A stretch of 64,000 nucleotides of DNA. Origin: Camellia lanceoleosa (Eukaryota > Streptophyta > Magnoliopsida > Ericales > Theaceae). Positions 12,284-25,569 of this stretch are shown here, piece after piece. The translations under genes were made by a program, and so were the position numbers. The number at the start of each line of letters is the position of its first letter. Position 1 is the first letter of the stretch. The stretch spans positions 126,175,752-126,239,751 of the forward strand of contig CM045762.1 of NCBI GenBank assembly GCA_025200525.1, given 5' to 3'. The notes under the pieces are model-generated. The model did not search any database and was not told where the DNA came from. It was given only the letters and a program-made list of their open reading frames with translations.

Positions 12284-15200
12284 TCACACAATCACTAAAA
12301 AAGGAATTAACGTGGTTCGACAATGCCTGCATCCACGGGTGAAAGAAAGAAATTCAGTCTTGGGGACTTGTGAATGAGACCGTCAAATAAATAAGACGTA
12401 CATCCACCAAAAAGGGAAGAATCACAATTACAATCAACACAAAATAAATTCCAATGATTTGACGTAATATCCACGATTCCCAAAGTCCCATTTCTTCCTT
12501 CTCGCCGAAAAGAAGGATCAGAAACAAGCACAAAATCATAAGAAGCCCATCATCAATCATCGAGAAACAAGCCTAAAGTCACTGCTGAACATCCCTTTCC
12601 ATTTCCTCTCTTTATCCCAAAAATTCCATCAATCTTAAACCTTTTTTTTTTTTACTTAATTTGTTTTAGTAGCCCCCAAAGAATTTTTTTTTTGTTTCTC
12701 TTCGTTCTTGTTCACCTCTTTTTTAAGCATGTGAGCGCATACGGAGAAATTTGTCCTGCTATTTCTAGCTCTCATTCGGGGAGCATTTACTTTTGGCCCG
12801 AATGTAATGTACAAAGCTCGAAAACTTGGCCATGCAGGATTCTTGGCCCAGGATAGTTGCCAAGAAAGAAGAAAATTCAACCTATCGAGGGCAAGGTGCG
12901 AATAAGTTTGCAATTGACCCAAAGTTAAATGAAGCGAATAGGGATGGAAATTAGAGTTTGCCAACAAATATCGTGCTTCAATTAATTGGATTGCGCCTAA
13001 TTAAGATCTTAATATCCGGGATGTGCCACCAATCCTTTATAATATTGTAATATCTCCACCTATGTTCATGGAATCCATCTAACCACAAAGATGGCACAAT
13101 TTGTGTTGTTCCATCTATGCATGCTATATCTGTTGTGCTAGTTGCTACTGTACAAGATTTTTAAAACCAAACCAAAGTGTGAGATCACTTTTACTCGCAG
13201 CTTACTGGTTCACGTGGAATAGATGGATTGTATTGCAAGAAATGAAAACAAGTCGAATCAAATGGCAACAATAACTTGAGCCAATAATGTCCATCATTAG
13301 AGGAAGTACATAAAAAGATCAGAGGTAAACGAATAAGAAACGAAAATAAAATTAAAATCAATTTTTAGATTAAGGGGACAAACTACGACCTAGTCAAAAT
13401 TTATTGCTCACACGTGCGACCTCTTCAAAATTTAAATGTCCTGAGATGCGTAAGATTGCGTAAAGGTTTATGTTTGTATTTTTTCCAAACGAAAGAGACT
13501 AGTAAACATAATATCGTGTATGAGCGACATTAATAAACCAGAGATTGAATAGAAGAACACTTCGCAGTTTTATCAAAATGCATCGTTTATTCTACATTTA
13601 ATTGAAGGTAACGTGCTACAATGGGGTGTAGCCTTCCAAATTTGAGAACTTGACTCCTTCGTCACAGTAACAAAGACATGACAAAATTATTTTGTTCTTC
13701 CCAGACAATTCCAAATATACGGCCCAAAAAAGTTAAAATAAAAATAAAGTACATGATATGGTATTAGGCTTGAGCTGCAAACTAATAATTCGCTTCTCGT
13801 AACATAAATTTTGAGCGATTACTAAGAGGTGGGGGTGGGGACATTATTTGTAATCCTGAAAGCAAACCCAATGACACGTGATGTGGATGTCACGACGCGG
13901 GAAATTGATGGATCGCGAACCCCTTTAGAATCCAACCCTCGTTGACAACTTTCGACAGAGTAGCCTGCGTTTAAAATGTTCTCACTTGCGGTCTCATAAG
14001 AATCTTCGTCGTATGGGCCAGACACAAATTTGAGCGCGCCTCTCAAAAGTTCGGACGCCACGTCGAATGAAGATACACAACTTTGAAGAGCTAGCTTTGC
14101 AGTGGGGTTTGTACCGTGCTTGGGAAGCACAAGAGATACGTGGCTCTTGAGTTTTGATATGTCGTTTATTCCTAAGTCGATGGCGACTTTCACGAGGTTA
14201 CTTGATCCGAGCTAATGCGCCGAGGATCCAACTTGAAAGTTTCGACCAGAATGTTTTGTTCTTAGCCCGGTTGCAAAATTCGTTGACTAGTTTGTATGGA
14301 GTAGAATTCAAAGGCATCCGAGTGGAATTCTTTGGAGTTGGGACGTGAAAGAAGAGAGATAAAGCAATGGTTACGAATATGGTTGTGCGACTCATTGAAT
14401 CCATTGCGGTGTGCTTGATTGGCTTTTGCTTTGGTTCATCAGGGTTTTTTTTCCCAAATTATAGAGGTAAGAAAATGTCTATTTTTAGTGGTTGTCTCTA
14501 CTTGCCAACCTTGACACGATGAAAAGAACTACTTGAAGGATTTCTTTTAATATCCTAGTTGGCACTACTAAAGATAGCAACAAGCATGCACTACTAACTG
14601 GCTCTATGTTTTCAACGAATTTCCAAAGTTGTCCAGCACAAGCATTACAAGATCTCTATGAAGAAAGCGTGGATCTAATGATTTCTTGCGTAGTTGTTGT
14701 TGAAGGTGGGATGCGTGAACATCGCGCATCATATATGAGCGGTGCATGTTGAACGAGTCAAGTCTACATGGTGAAAACAATAGTATGGTGTTTCTCAAGA
14801 GGTGATGGAGTGAGGCTCCAAGTTAATAATTCTCATTTTCCCACACTTGCTTTGGGAAAATAGAAAAATACCAAAAGAGAAATAATATTGCATATTGATG
14901 ATAACCTTAAGTTAAGTCACCGTGGCAAATGGCAATAATTGTGTACCTTACGTTTAGATTTTATAACGACGCATTATATCAAGGAAATTTTTCAGGGCGT
15001 AGGAGTTTGGAAAACAGTGCACTTTTAAGGAAACGAGAAAAAATAAAATCTTTGTCGATATTTATTTTTTAGTACTGGAATATTTTGTTGCGGATCAATG
15101 CCGTTTCTGCCGTCATCAAGTGCGCAAGTGTGCAAGTGTAGTTGGCACCAACAGTGGCATAAGTATGAGGAAGTGAAGACTTTCCACAACATGCATTAAA

Positions 15201-15585
15201 TTCATGTAGTCGTCGGCCCCATTTTTCCCGTGTTCACATTGCGAATTGGCCTAATAAAAGTCACCCACCATTCGTAAAGAAACGCATGTTTAATAGATCA
15301 ACGTATTTCTCTCCCGGCTACACCATTTTTCTACAAATTCCTAGAATTTGAAATTAATTTTGACGATGATTTTTGACATCACTCTTGTCGTGTCAACTTT
15401 TGGACCATCTACTTCAAAAGTGAACTGGATACAGGCGGTACGAATCCAATGGCACAGACGGCGATCGATTCCAATTTACGATTAGAAAGTTATGACGCTT
15501 TCCGTGAAGTCGTACAAAAAAATAAAAATAAAAAATTGAGATCAAAGAGACAGATTACAAAACCTACCGTGATACCATGAAAAAC
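12284..15585. repeat. Array unit 5
   Basis: Unit of about 3302 bp with frameshifted PMEI copy 5 at 13822-14404. It lacks the 46-bp block, so it belongs to the younger set. Some point differences in the 15000-15340 stretch mark the start of the divergence gradient. Confidence 0.9.
13822..14404 (-). pseudogene. PMEI-like copy 5, frameshifted near residue 65
   Basis: The C-terminal 120 residues (from the KVAIDLGINDISKLKSH motif to the normal stop at 13822) are open and near-identical to copy 1, with Cys111 and Cys155 present. The N-terminal part from ATG at 14402-14404 is also open but lies in another frame. Small deletions at about 14195-14250 separate the two and alter the FCVETFKLDPRSA stretch, including the Cys53 region. 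A single corrected base could change the verdict, so check reads before calling it dead. Confidence 0.75.
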
Positions 15586-18500
15586 TCACACAATCACTAA
15601 AGAAGGAATTATCGTGGTTCGACCATGCCAGCATCCACGGGTGAAAGAAAGAAATTCAGTCTTGGGAACTCGTGAATGAGACCGTCAAATAAATAAGGCG
15701 TACATCCACCAAAAAGGGAAGAATCACAATTACAATCAACACAAAATAAATTCCAATGATTTGACGTAATATCCACGATTCCCAAAGTCCCATTTCTTCC
15801 TTCTCACCGAAGAGAAGGATCAGAAATAAGAACCTCCAATTACGGCCACACCATCATTACCACATTGACCTAAAAAAATCATAAGAAGCCCATCATCAAT
15901 CATCGAGAAACAAGCCTAAAGTCACTGCTGAACATCCCTTTCCATTTCCTCTCTTTATCCCAAAATTTCCATCAATCTTAAACCTTTTTTTTTTTTGTTT
16001 ACTTAATTTGTTTTAGTACCCCCCAAAGAAATTTTTTTTTTTTTTCTTCGTCCGTGTTCAACTCTTTTTTAAGCATGTGAGCGCATTCGGAGAAAATTGT
16101 CCTGCTATTTCTAGCACTCATTTGGGGAGCAATTAATTTTGAGCGGAATGTGATGTACAAAGATCGGAAACTTGGCCAGGCAGGATTGCTGGCCTGACCA
16201 GATAGTTGCCAGTAAAGAAGAAAATTCAACCTATCCCAGGGGCAAGGTGCGAATAAGTTTACAATTGACCCTAGTGGCAAAATGAAGTGAATAGGGATGG
16301 AAATTAGAGTTTGCCAACAAATATCGTGCTTCAATTAATTGGATTGCGCCTAATTAAGATCTTAATATCCGGGATGTGCCACCAATCCTTTATAATATTG
16401 TAATATCTCCACCTATGTTCCACGGAATCCATCTAACCACAGCATGGCACAATTTGTGTTGTTCCATCTATGCATGCTATATCTGTTGTGCTAGTTGCTA
16501 CTGTACAAGATTTTTAAAACCAAACCAAAGTGTGAGATCACTTTTACTCACAGCTTACTGGTTCGCATGGAATGGATGGATTGTATTGCAAGAAATGAAA
16601 ACAAGTCGAATCAAATGGCAACAATAACTTGAGCCAATAATGTCCATCATTAGAGGAAGTACATAAAAAGATCAGAGGTAAATGAATAAGAAACGAAAAT
16701 AAAATTAAAATCAATTTTTAGATTGAGGGGACAAACTATGACCTGGTCAAAATCTATTGCTCACAGGTGCGACCTCTTCAAAATTTAAATGTCCGGAGTA
16801 CGTAAGATTGCGGCAAAGGTTTATGTTAGTATTTTTTCCAAACGAAAGAGACTAGCAAACATAATATCATGTACGAGCTACATAAATGAACCAGAGATTG
16901 AATAGAAGAACACTTCGCAGTTTTATCAAAATGCATCGTTTATTCTACATTTAATTGAAGGTAACGTGCTACAATGGGGTGTAGCCTTCCAAATTTGAGA
17001 ACTTGACTCCTTCGTCACAGTAACAAAGACATGATAAAATTATTTTGTTCTTCCCAGACAATTCCAAATATATGGCCCAAAAAAGTTAAAATAAAAATAA
17101 AGTACATGATATGGTATTGGGCTTGAGCTGCAAACTAATAATTCGTTTCTTGTAACATAAATTTTGAGCGATTACTAAAAGGTGGGGGTGGGGACATTAT
17201 TTGTAATCCTGAAAGCAAACCCAATGACACGTGATGTGGATGTCACGACGCGGGAAATTAATGGATCGTGAACCCCTTTCGAATCCAACCCTCGTTGATA
17301 ACTTTCGACAGAGTAGCCTGCATTTAAAATGTTCTCACTTGCGGTCTCATAAGAATCTTCGTCGTAGGGGCCAGACACAAATTTGAGCACGCCTCTCAAA
17401 AATTTGAACGCCACGTCGCATGAAGATATGCAACTTTAGAGAGCTAGCTTTGCCGTGGGGTTTGTACCATGCTTGGGAAGCACAAGAGATACGTGACTCT
17501 TCAGTTTTGATATGTCCTTTATTCCTAGTTCGATGGTGAATTTCACGGGGGTTACTTGATCCGGAGCTAATGCGCTTTAAGGATCCTACTTGAAAGTTTC
17601 GACGCAGAATGTTTTGTTCTTTGTCTGGTTGCAAAATTTTTTGACTAGTTTGTATGGAGTAGAATTCAAAGGCATCTGAGTGGAATTTGCTGGAGTTGGG
17701 ATGTGAAAGAAGAGAGATAAAGCAATGGTTACAAATATGGTTGTGCGACTCATTGAATCCATTGCGATGTGCTTGATTGGCTTTTGCGTTGGTTCATTGG
17801 GGTTTTTTTCCCAAATTATAGAGGCAAGAAAATGTCTGTTTTTAGTGGTTGTCTCTAGTTGCCAACCCTGACCCGATGAAAAGAACTACTTGAAGGATTT
17901 CTTTTAATATCCTAGTTGGCATTACTAAAGATAGCAACAAGCATGCACTACTAACTGGCTCTATGTTTTCTACAAATTTTCAAAGTTGTCCAGCACAAGC
18001 ATTGCAAGATCTCTATGAAAAAAGGGTGGATCTAATGATTTCTTGCGTAGTTATTGTTGAAGGTGGGATGTGTGAACATCATGCATCATATATGAGCTAT
18101 GCATGTTGAACAAGTCAAGTCTACATGGTGAAAACAATAGTATGGTGTTTCTCAAGAGGTAATGGAGTGAGGCTCCAGATTAATAATTCTTATTTTCCCA
18201 CACTTGCTTTTGGATAATAGAAAAATACCAAAAGAGAAATAATATTGCATATTGATGATAACCTTAAGTTAAGTCACCGTGGCAAATGGCAATAATTGTG
18301 TACCTTGCGTTTAGATTTTATAATGATGCATTATATTAAGGGAATTTTTCAAAAAAAAAAAAGGGGAGGGGGGGCGGAGGACTTTGGCAAACAATGCAGT
18401 TTTAAGGAAACGAGAAAAAATAAAATCTATGTCAAAGTTTAGTTTTTAATATTAGAATATTTTGTTGCGGATCAATGTTGGCTCTGCCGTCTTCAAGTGT

Positions 18501-18961
18501 GAAAGTGTAGTTGGCACCAACAGTGGCATAAGTATGAGGAAGTGAAGCCTTTCCACAACATGCCTTAAATTCATGTAGTCGTGAACCCCATTTTTCACGT
18601 GTTCACGTTGCGAATTTGCCTAATAAAAGGCACCCATCATTCGTAAAGCAACGTACAGTTAATAGATAAACATATTTCTCTCTCAGCTACACTATTTTTC
18701 TACAAATTCCTAGAATTTGAAATTAATTTTGATGATGATTTTTGACATCACTCTTGTCGTGTCAACGTTTGGTCCATCTACTTCAAAAATGAGCTGGATA
18801 CAGGCCATACTAATGCAATTGCATAAACGGGGATTGATTCCAAGTTATGATTAAAAAGTTATGACGCTTTCCGTGAAGTCGCACAAAAATAATTAAATAA
18901 ATAAATAAATTTGAGATCAAAGAGACAGATTACAAAACCTACCATGATACCATGAAGAAAC
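15586..18961. repeat. Array unit 6
   Basis: Unit of about 3376 bp with broken PMEI copy 6 at 17175-17762. It contains the 46-bp block (acctccaattacggccaca..., about 15831-15876). An A-rich then G-rich insertion lies at 18350-18380. Confidence 0.9.
17175..17762 (-). pseudogene. PMEI-like copy 6, degenerate
   Basis: The start codon (17760-17762) and signal-peptide region are still recognisable. Substitutions and a frame break between about 17415 and 17660 destroy the central helices. The C-terminal 79 residues remain open down to 17175. Lesions here are mostly point changes rather than short losses, so real pseudogene decay is likely. Confidence 0.8.
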
Positions 18962-21900
18962 TCACACAATCACTAACGAAGGAATTAACGTGGTTCAACA
19001 GTCCCTACATCCATGGGTGAAGGAAAGAAATTCACTCTTGGGGACTCAAGAATGAGACCTTAAAATAAATTGGAAGTACATCCAACAAAAAACGAAGAAT
19101 CATGATTACAATCAGCACAAAATAAATTACAGTGATTTGACGTAATATCCATGATTCCCAAAATCCCATTTCTTCCTTGTCGCCAAAAAGAAGGATCTGA
19201 AACAAGTACCTCCAACTACGGCCACACCATCATTACCACAGTGACCTATAAAAGATCATAAGAAGCCCATCATCAATCATCGAGGAACAAGCCTCAAGTC
19301 ACTTCTTAACATCCCTTTCCATTTCCTCTCTTTATCCCAAACCTTCAATCAATTTTAAACCTTTTTTTTTTACTTAATTTGTTTTAATACCCTCCAAAGA
19401 AATTTTTTTTTTTTTTCTTCGTTCATGTTCAACTCTTTTTGAAACATGTGAGCACATTCGGAGAAAATTGTTCTGCTATTTCTAGCACTCATTCGGGGAG
19501 TAATTAATTTTGAGCAGAATGTAATATGGAAAGATAGAAAACTTGGCTATGCGGGATTACTTGTCCGAATGGATAGTTACTAGTGAAGCACGAAATTCAA
19601 CCTACCCCAGGGGCGAGGTACAAATTAGTTTGCAAATGACCCTAGTGATGAAAATGAAGTGAACAAGGATGAAAATTAGAGTTTGACAACAAATATCGTT
19701 CTTCGATTAATTGGATTGCACCTAATTCAGGTCTTAATATACGGGATGTGCCACCAATCTTTTATAATATTGTAATATCTCCACCTATGTTCCACGGATT
19801 CCATCTAACCACAGCATGGCACAATTTGTGTTGTTCCATCTATGGATGCTATATCTGTTGTGCTAGTTATTACTATACAAGATTTTTAAAGCCAAACCAA
19901 AGTGTGAGACCATTTTTACTCACAACTTGTTGGTTCACATGGAACAGATGGATTGTATTGCAAGAAATGAAAACAAGTTGAATCAAATGGCAACAATAAC
20001 TTGAGCCAATAATATCCATCATTAAGGAAAGTACATAAAAAGATCAGAGGTGAATTAATAAGAAACAAAAATAAAATTAGAATCAATTTTTAGATTATGG
20101 GAACAAACTATGACCTAGTCAAAATCTATTGCTCACACGTGTGACCTCTTCAAAATTTAAATGTCCAGAGCACGTAAGATTGTAACAAAGGTTTCTGTTA
20201 GTATTTTTTCTAAACAAAAGAGACTAGTAAACAAAATATCGTGTATGAGCTACATTAATAAACCAGAGATTGAATAGAAGAACACTTCGTAGTTTTATCA
20301 AAATGCATCGTTTATTCTACATTTAATTGAAGGTAACGTGCTACAATGGGGTGTAGCCTTTCGAATTTGAGAACTTGATTCCTTCATCATAAAAACAAAG
20401 ACAGGAAAAAAGTATTTTGTTCCTCCTAGACAATTTCAAATATATGGCCCAAAAAAATAAAAATAAAAATAAAGTGCACAGTATGGTATTAGGCTTGAGT
20501 TGCAAACTAATAATCTATTTCTCATAACATAAATTTTGAGCAATTACTAAGAGGTGGGGTTAGGGACATTATATGCAATCTTGAAAGCAAAGCCAATGAC
20601 ACGTTATGTGGCAATCACAACGCGGGAAATCGATGGATTGTGCACCCCATTAGAATCCAACCCGCGTTGAGAATCCAACTTGAAAGTTTCAACACATAAT
20701 GTTTTGTTCTTAGTTTGGTTGCAAAATTCGATGACTAGTTTGTGTGGAGTAGAATTCAAAGGCATCCGAGTGGAATTTGCTGGAGTTGGGAAGTGAAAGA
20801 AGAGAGATAAAACAATGGTTACGAATATGGTTGTGTGACTCATTGAATCCATTGCGATGTGCTTGATTTTCTTTTGCTTTGGTTCATTGGGGTTTTTTTC
20901 ACAAATCATAGAGGCAAGAGAATGTCTGTTCTTAGAGGTTGTCTCTAGTTGCCAACCTTGACCCAATGAAAAGAACTACTTAAGGATTTCTTTTAATATC
21001 CTAGTTGGCATGACTAAAGATAGTAACAAGCCTGCACTATTAATTAGTCTATGTTTTCAACAGATTTCCAAAGTTGTCCAGCACAAGCATTGCAAGATCT
21101 CTATGAAAAAATAGTGGATCTAATGATTTCTTATGTAGTTGTTGTTGAAGGTGGGATGTATGAACACCGTGCATCATATACAAGCGATGCTTGTTGAACA
21201 AGTCAAGTCTACATGGTGAAAACAATAGTATGGTGTTTCTCAAGAAGTGATGGAGTCAGATTAATAATTCTTATTTGCCCACACTTGCTTTGGGAAAGTA
21301 AAAAATTACCAAAAGAGAAATAACATTGCATATTGATGATAACCTTAAGTTAAGTCACCATGGCAAGTGGCAATAATTGTGTAGCTTACATTTAGATTTT
21401 ATAACGATGCATTATATTAAGGGAATTTTTCCCAACAAAAAAAGAGGGTGGGGGGGACTTTGGAAAACAGTGAATTTTCATGGAAACGAGAAGTAATAAA
21501 ATCTATATCAAAATTTACTTTTTAATATTAGAATATTTTGTTGCAGATCAATGTCGGCTCTGTCGTGTTCAGGTGTGCAAGTGTAGTTGGCACCAACAGT
21601 GGTATAAGTATAAGGAATTGAAGAATTTCCACAACATGCATTATATTCATGTAGTCGTCAACCCATTTTTCAAGTGTTCACATTACAAATTTGCCTAATA
21701 AAAGGCACACATCATTTGTAAAGCAATGTATGGTGAATAGATAAACATATTTCTCTCTTGGTTACACTATTTTTCTGCAAATTCCTAGAATTTGAAATTA
21801 CTTTTAATGATGATTTTTGACGTCACTTGTAATTTCCTGTCATGGAGTCATGTTTTTGAGTTTGTATGTTAACCGTTTCAACTTTTGGACCATGTACTTC

Positions 21901-22065
21901 AAATGTGAGGTAGATACAGGCAGTACGAATCCAATGGCACAGACGGTAATCGATTCCAAGTTACAGTTAAAAAGTTATGACGCTTTTCGTGCAGTCGCAA
22001 AAAAAAAAAAAACCATTTCAAATCAAAGATGGATTACAAAACCTGCCATGTTACAATGAAAAAAG
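18962..22065. repeat. Array unit 7
   Basis: Unit of about 3104 bp, shorter mainly because the PMEI copy has an internal deletion of about 280 bp. The 46-bp block is present at about 19206. Point divergence from units 1-5 is obvious throughout. Confidence 0.88.
20547..20852 (-). pseudogene. PMEI-like copy 7 with ~280-bp internal deletion
   Basis: From the ATG at 20850-20852 the frame runs through the signal peptide, Cys44 and Cys53. It then jumps directly from ETFKLDS to the QRGLDSNG motif that normally follows Cys155. About 95 residues of the helix bundle and both later cysteines are gone. The frame stops at 20604, short of the family stop position near 20547. It cannot form a PMEI domain. 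Confidence 0.85.
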
Positions 22066-25000
22066 TCACACAATCGGTAAAGAAGGAATTAATGTGGTGA
22101 CAATGCCTACATCCATGGGAGAAAGAAAGAAATTCACTCTTGGGGACTCGTGAATGAGTCATTCCAATAAATAGGAGGTACATCCACCAAAAAGGAAAGA
22201 ATGACAATTACAATCAACACAAAATAAATTCCAATGATTTGACGTAATATCTATGATTCCCAAAATCCCATTTCTTCCTTCTCATGAAAAAAAAGGATTA
22301 GACAGAAGCACCTCCAACTACAGCCACACCATCAATACCATAGTAACCTAAAAAATATTATAAGAAGCCCATCATCAATCATCGAAAAACAAGCCTAAAG
22401 TCACTGCTGAACATCCCTTTAGATTTCCTCTCTTTATCCAAAAATTTCCCTCAATTTCAAACCTTTTTTTATACTTAATTTATTTTAGTACCCCCTAAAG
22501 AATTTTTTTTTTTCTTCGTTCATGTTCAACTCTTTTTTAAGCACATAAGCGTATTCGGAGAAAATTGTTCTGCTATTTCTAGCACTCATTCGGCGAGCAA
22601 TTAATTGTGAAATTTTTGCACTCCTACAAGGAGCAATTAATGTGTTGATCCGTGTGGGATGTGCAGAATGTAATGTGGAAAGATCAAAAACTTGGCCATG
22701 TGGGATTACTGGTCCGACCGAATAGTTACCACTAAAGCAGGAAATTCAACCTATCCCAAGAGCATGGTGCGAATGAGTTTGCTATTGACCCTGGTGATGA
22801 AATGAAGTGAATAAGGATGAAAATTAGAGTTTGCCAATAAATATCATGCTTTAATTAATTGGATTACGCCTAATTAAGGTCTTAATATCCAGGATGTGCC
22901 ACCAATCTTTTATAATATTGTAATTTCTCCACCTATGTTCCACGGAATCCATCTAACCACAGTATGGCACAATTTGTGTTGTTTCATCTATGCATGCTAT
23001 ATTTGTTGTGCTAGTTGCTACTATACAAGACTTTTAAAACCAAACCAAAGTGTGGGATCATTTTTACCCACAATTTACTGGTTCACGTGGAATAGATAGA
23101 TTGTATTGCAAGAAATGAGAACAAGTTGAATCAAATGGCAATAATAACTTGAGCCAATAATATCCATCATTAAAGAAAGAACATAAAAAGATCTGAGGTC
23201 AATGAATAAGAAATGAAAATGCAATTAAAATAAATTGTTAGTTTAAGGGAACAAACTATGACCTAGTCAAAATCTATTGCTCACACGTGCGACCTCTTCA
23301 AAATTTAAATGTTCGGAGTATGTAAGATTGCGACAAAGGGTTCCATTAGTATTTTTTTTGAACAAAAGAGACTAGTAAACACAGTGTTGTGTATGAGCTA
23401 CATGAATAAACCAGAGACTGATAGAAGAACACTTCGTAGTTTTATCAAAATGCATCGTTTATTCTACATTTAATTGAAGGTAATGTTCTACAATGGGGTG
23501 TAGCCTTCCCAATCTGAGAACTTGATTCCTTCATCATCGTAACAAAGACATGATAAAATTATTTTGTTCTTTCTAGACAATTCCAAATATGTGGCCCAAA
23601 AAATTAAAAGTAAAAATAAGGTACATGGTATGATATTAGGCTTAAGCTGCAAACTAATAATTCATTTCTCATAACATAAATTTTGAGCGATTACTAAGAG
23701 GTGGGGGTGGGGACATCATTTTTAATCCCAAAAGCAAACCCAATGACACGTGATGTAGCTATCACGACGTAGGAAATTGATGGATCATGAACCCCTTTAG
23801 AATCCAACCCACATTGACAACTTTTGTCAAAATAGCCTACATTTAAAACGTTCTCACTTGTGGTCTCATAAGAATCTTCGTCGTATGGGCCAGACACAAA
23901 TTTGAGTGCACCTCTCAAAAATTCAGACGCCACTTCGAATGAAGATACACAACTTTGAAGAGCTAGCTTTGCAATGGGGTTTGTATCGTGCTTGGAAAGC
24001 ACAAGAGATACGTGACTCTTGAGTTTTGATATGTCATTTATTCCTAAGTCGATGGCGACTTTTACAAGTGTTACTTTACCCGGGGCTAATGCGCTTCGAG
24101 GATCCAACTTGAAAGTTTCGACGCAGAATGTTTTGTTCTTACTCTAGTTGCAATAATCGTCAACTAGTTTGCATGGAGTAGAATTCAAAGTCATCCAAGT
24201 GGAATTTGCTGGAGTTGGGACATGAAAGAAGAGAGATAAAACAATGGTTTCGAATATGGTTGTATGACTCATTGAATCCATTGCGATGTGCTTGATTGGC
24301 TTTTGCTTTGGTTCAGTGGGGTTTTTTTCACAAATTATAGAGGCAAAAAATGCCTATTTTTAGAGGTTGTCTCTAGTTTCCAACCTTGACCTATTGAAAA
24401 GAACTACCTGAGGATTTCTTGTAATATCTTAGTTGGCATGACTAAACATAGCAATAAGCCTATGTACTACTAACTGGCACTATTTTTTCAACAAATTTCC
24501 AAAGTTGTCCAGCATAAGCATTACAAGACCTCTATGAAAAAAGGGTGGATCTATTGATATTGCATATTGATGATAACCTTATGTCACCATGGCAAATTGC
24601 AATAATTGTGTACCTTACTTTAGATTTTACAACGAAGCATTATATTAAGGGAATTTGTCAACAAAAAAAATAATAATAATAAATAATAGGACTTTAGCAA
24701 ACAATGCATTTTTAAGGAAATGAGAAGTAATATAATCTATGTCAAAATTTAGTTTTTAGTATTTAGATATTTTGTTAATGTTGGCTCGTTGTGTTCAAGT
24801 GTGCATATGTAGTAGGCAGCAACAGTGGTATAAGTACAAGGAAGTGAAGACTTTCCACAACATGCATTAAATTCATGTAGTCGTCAACCCCATTTTTCAT
24901 ATGTGTTCACATTGCGAATTTGCCTAAAAAAGGGCACCCATCATTTGTAAAGAAACGTATGGTTAATAGATAAACATATTTATCTCTAAGTTACACTATT

Positions 25001-25304
25001 TTTCTGCAAATTCCTAGAATTTGAAATTAATTTTAATGATGATTTTTGACATCACTCTTGTACCTTCCTATCGTGGAGTCATGTTTTTGCATTTGTACGT
25101 TAATCATGTCAACTCTTAGACCATGTACTTCAAATGTTAGCTGGATACAAATGGTACGAATCCAATGGCACAGACGGCGATCAATTCCAAGTTACGATTA
25201 AAAAGATATGACTCTTTCCATGAAGTCGCACAAAAAAAAAAAAAAAAAAAAATTTGAGTTCAAAGAGACAAATTACAAAAGTTATTGTGATACCATGAAG
25301 AAAC
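22066..25304. repeat. Array unit 8 (right end of array)
   Basis: Most diverged unit, with PMEI copy 8 at 23694-24281. The 46-bp block is present at about 22310. A local duplication around 22610-22670 repeats the gcactc...gagcaattaat segment. Several spacer segments between about 24550 and 24780 are shortened. Similarity ends abruptly at 25304. Confidence 0.88.
23694..24281 (-). pseudogene. PMEI-like copy 8, nonsense mutation near Cys44
   Basis: This is the most diverged copy. The ATG at 24279-24281 is present, but a TAG interrupts the frame just after the first cysteine (region about 24140-24150). The remaining 137 residues, open from about 24107 to the normal stop at 23694, keep the PRSALAPGKVTL, KLALQSC and FLRGALKFVSGPYDEDSYET motifs. 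Several substitutions distinguish it from the young copies. It is probably a true pseudogene at the old edge of the array. Confidence 0.8.
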
Positions 25305-25569
25305 AAAAGCCTAGCATGAATACAGTGGGCTATTCCATTTTACAATTTTCTATATATACACGTTCTGTGATTTTTCCAATTAACAAATACGAAGCAGAGA
25401 ACTCGTATAGTGGGGAAATTAATCTAATACAAATTATTCTGAATCTATTTGTCTAATTTCATGAGAAACATATAATTTTTTTTAAGATTGTTGTACAAAT
25501 TACATAATTAAATAAAACCAAACTTATTCATATTTAATACATTAAATTACATATCAAGAAATTATGATA
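25305..25569. other. AT-rich flank of the array, no gene seen
   Basis: Sequence unrelated to the array units begins at the break near 25304. It is AT-rich and shows no supportable coding frame. Confidence 0.6.

Larger units (their letters stand above)
1..25304. repeat. Tandem array of eight ~3.3-kb PMEI-gene units
   Basis: The same ~3.3-kb sequence recurs head to tail. The marker ttcacgtggaatagatgg (or a diverged form) lies near 10, 3322, 6619, 9893, 13209, 16559, 19931 and 23082. Each unit has one minus-strand PMEI-like copy plus spacer with the same landmarks in order: poly-T tracts, a TTAATTGGATTG block and an AATAAAATTAAAA block. Similarity stops at about 25304, just after the word gataccatgaagaaac, which I use to phase the units. 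The left end lies outside the window. Units to the right are clearly more diverged than those to the left. Unequal crossing-over among direct repeats is the likely origin (inference). Confidence 0.95.
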
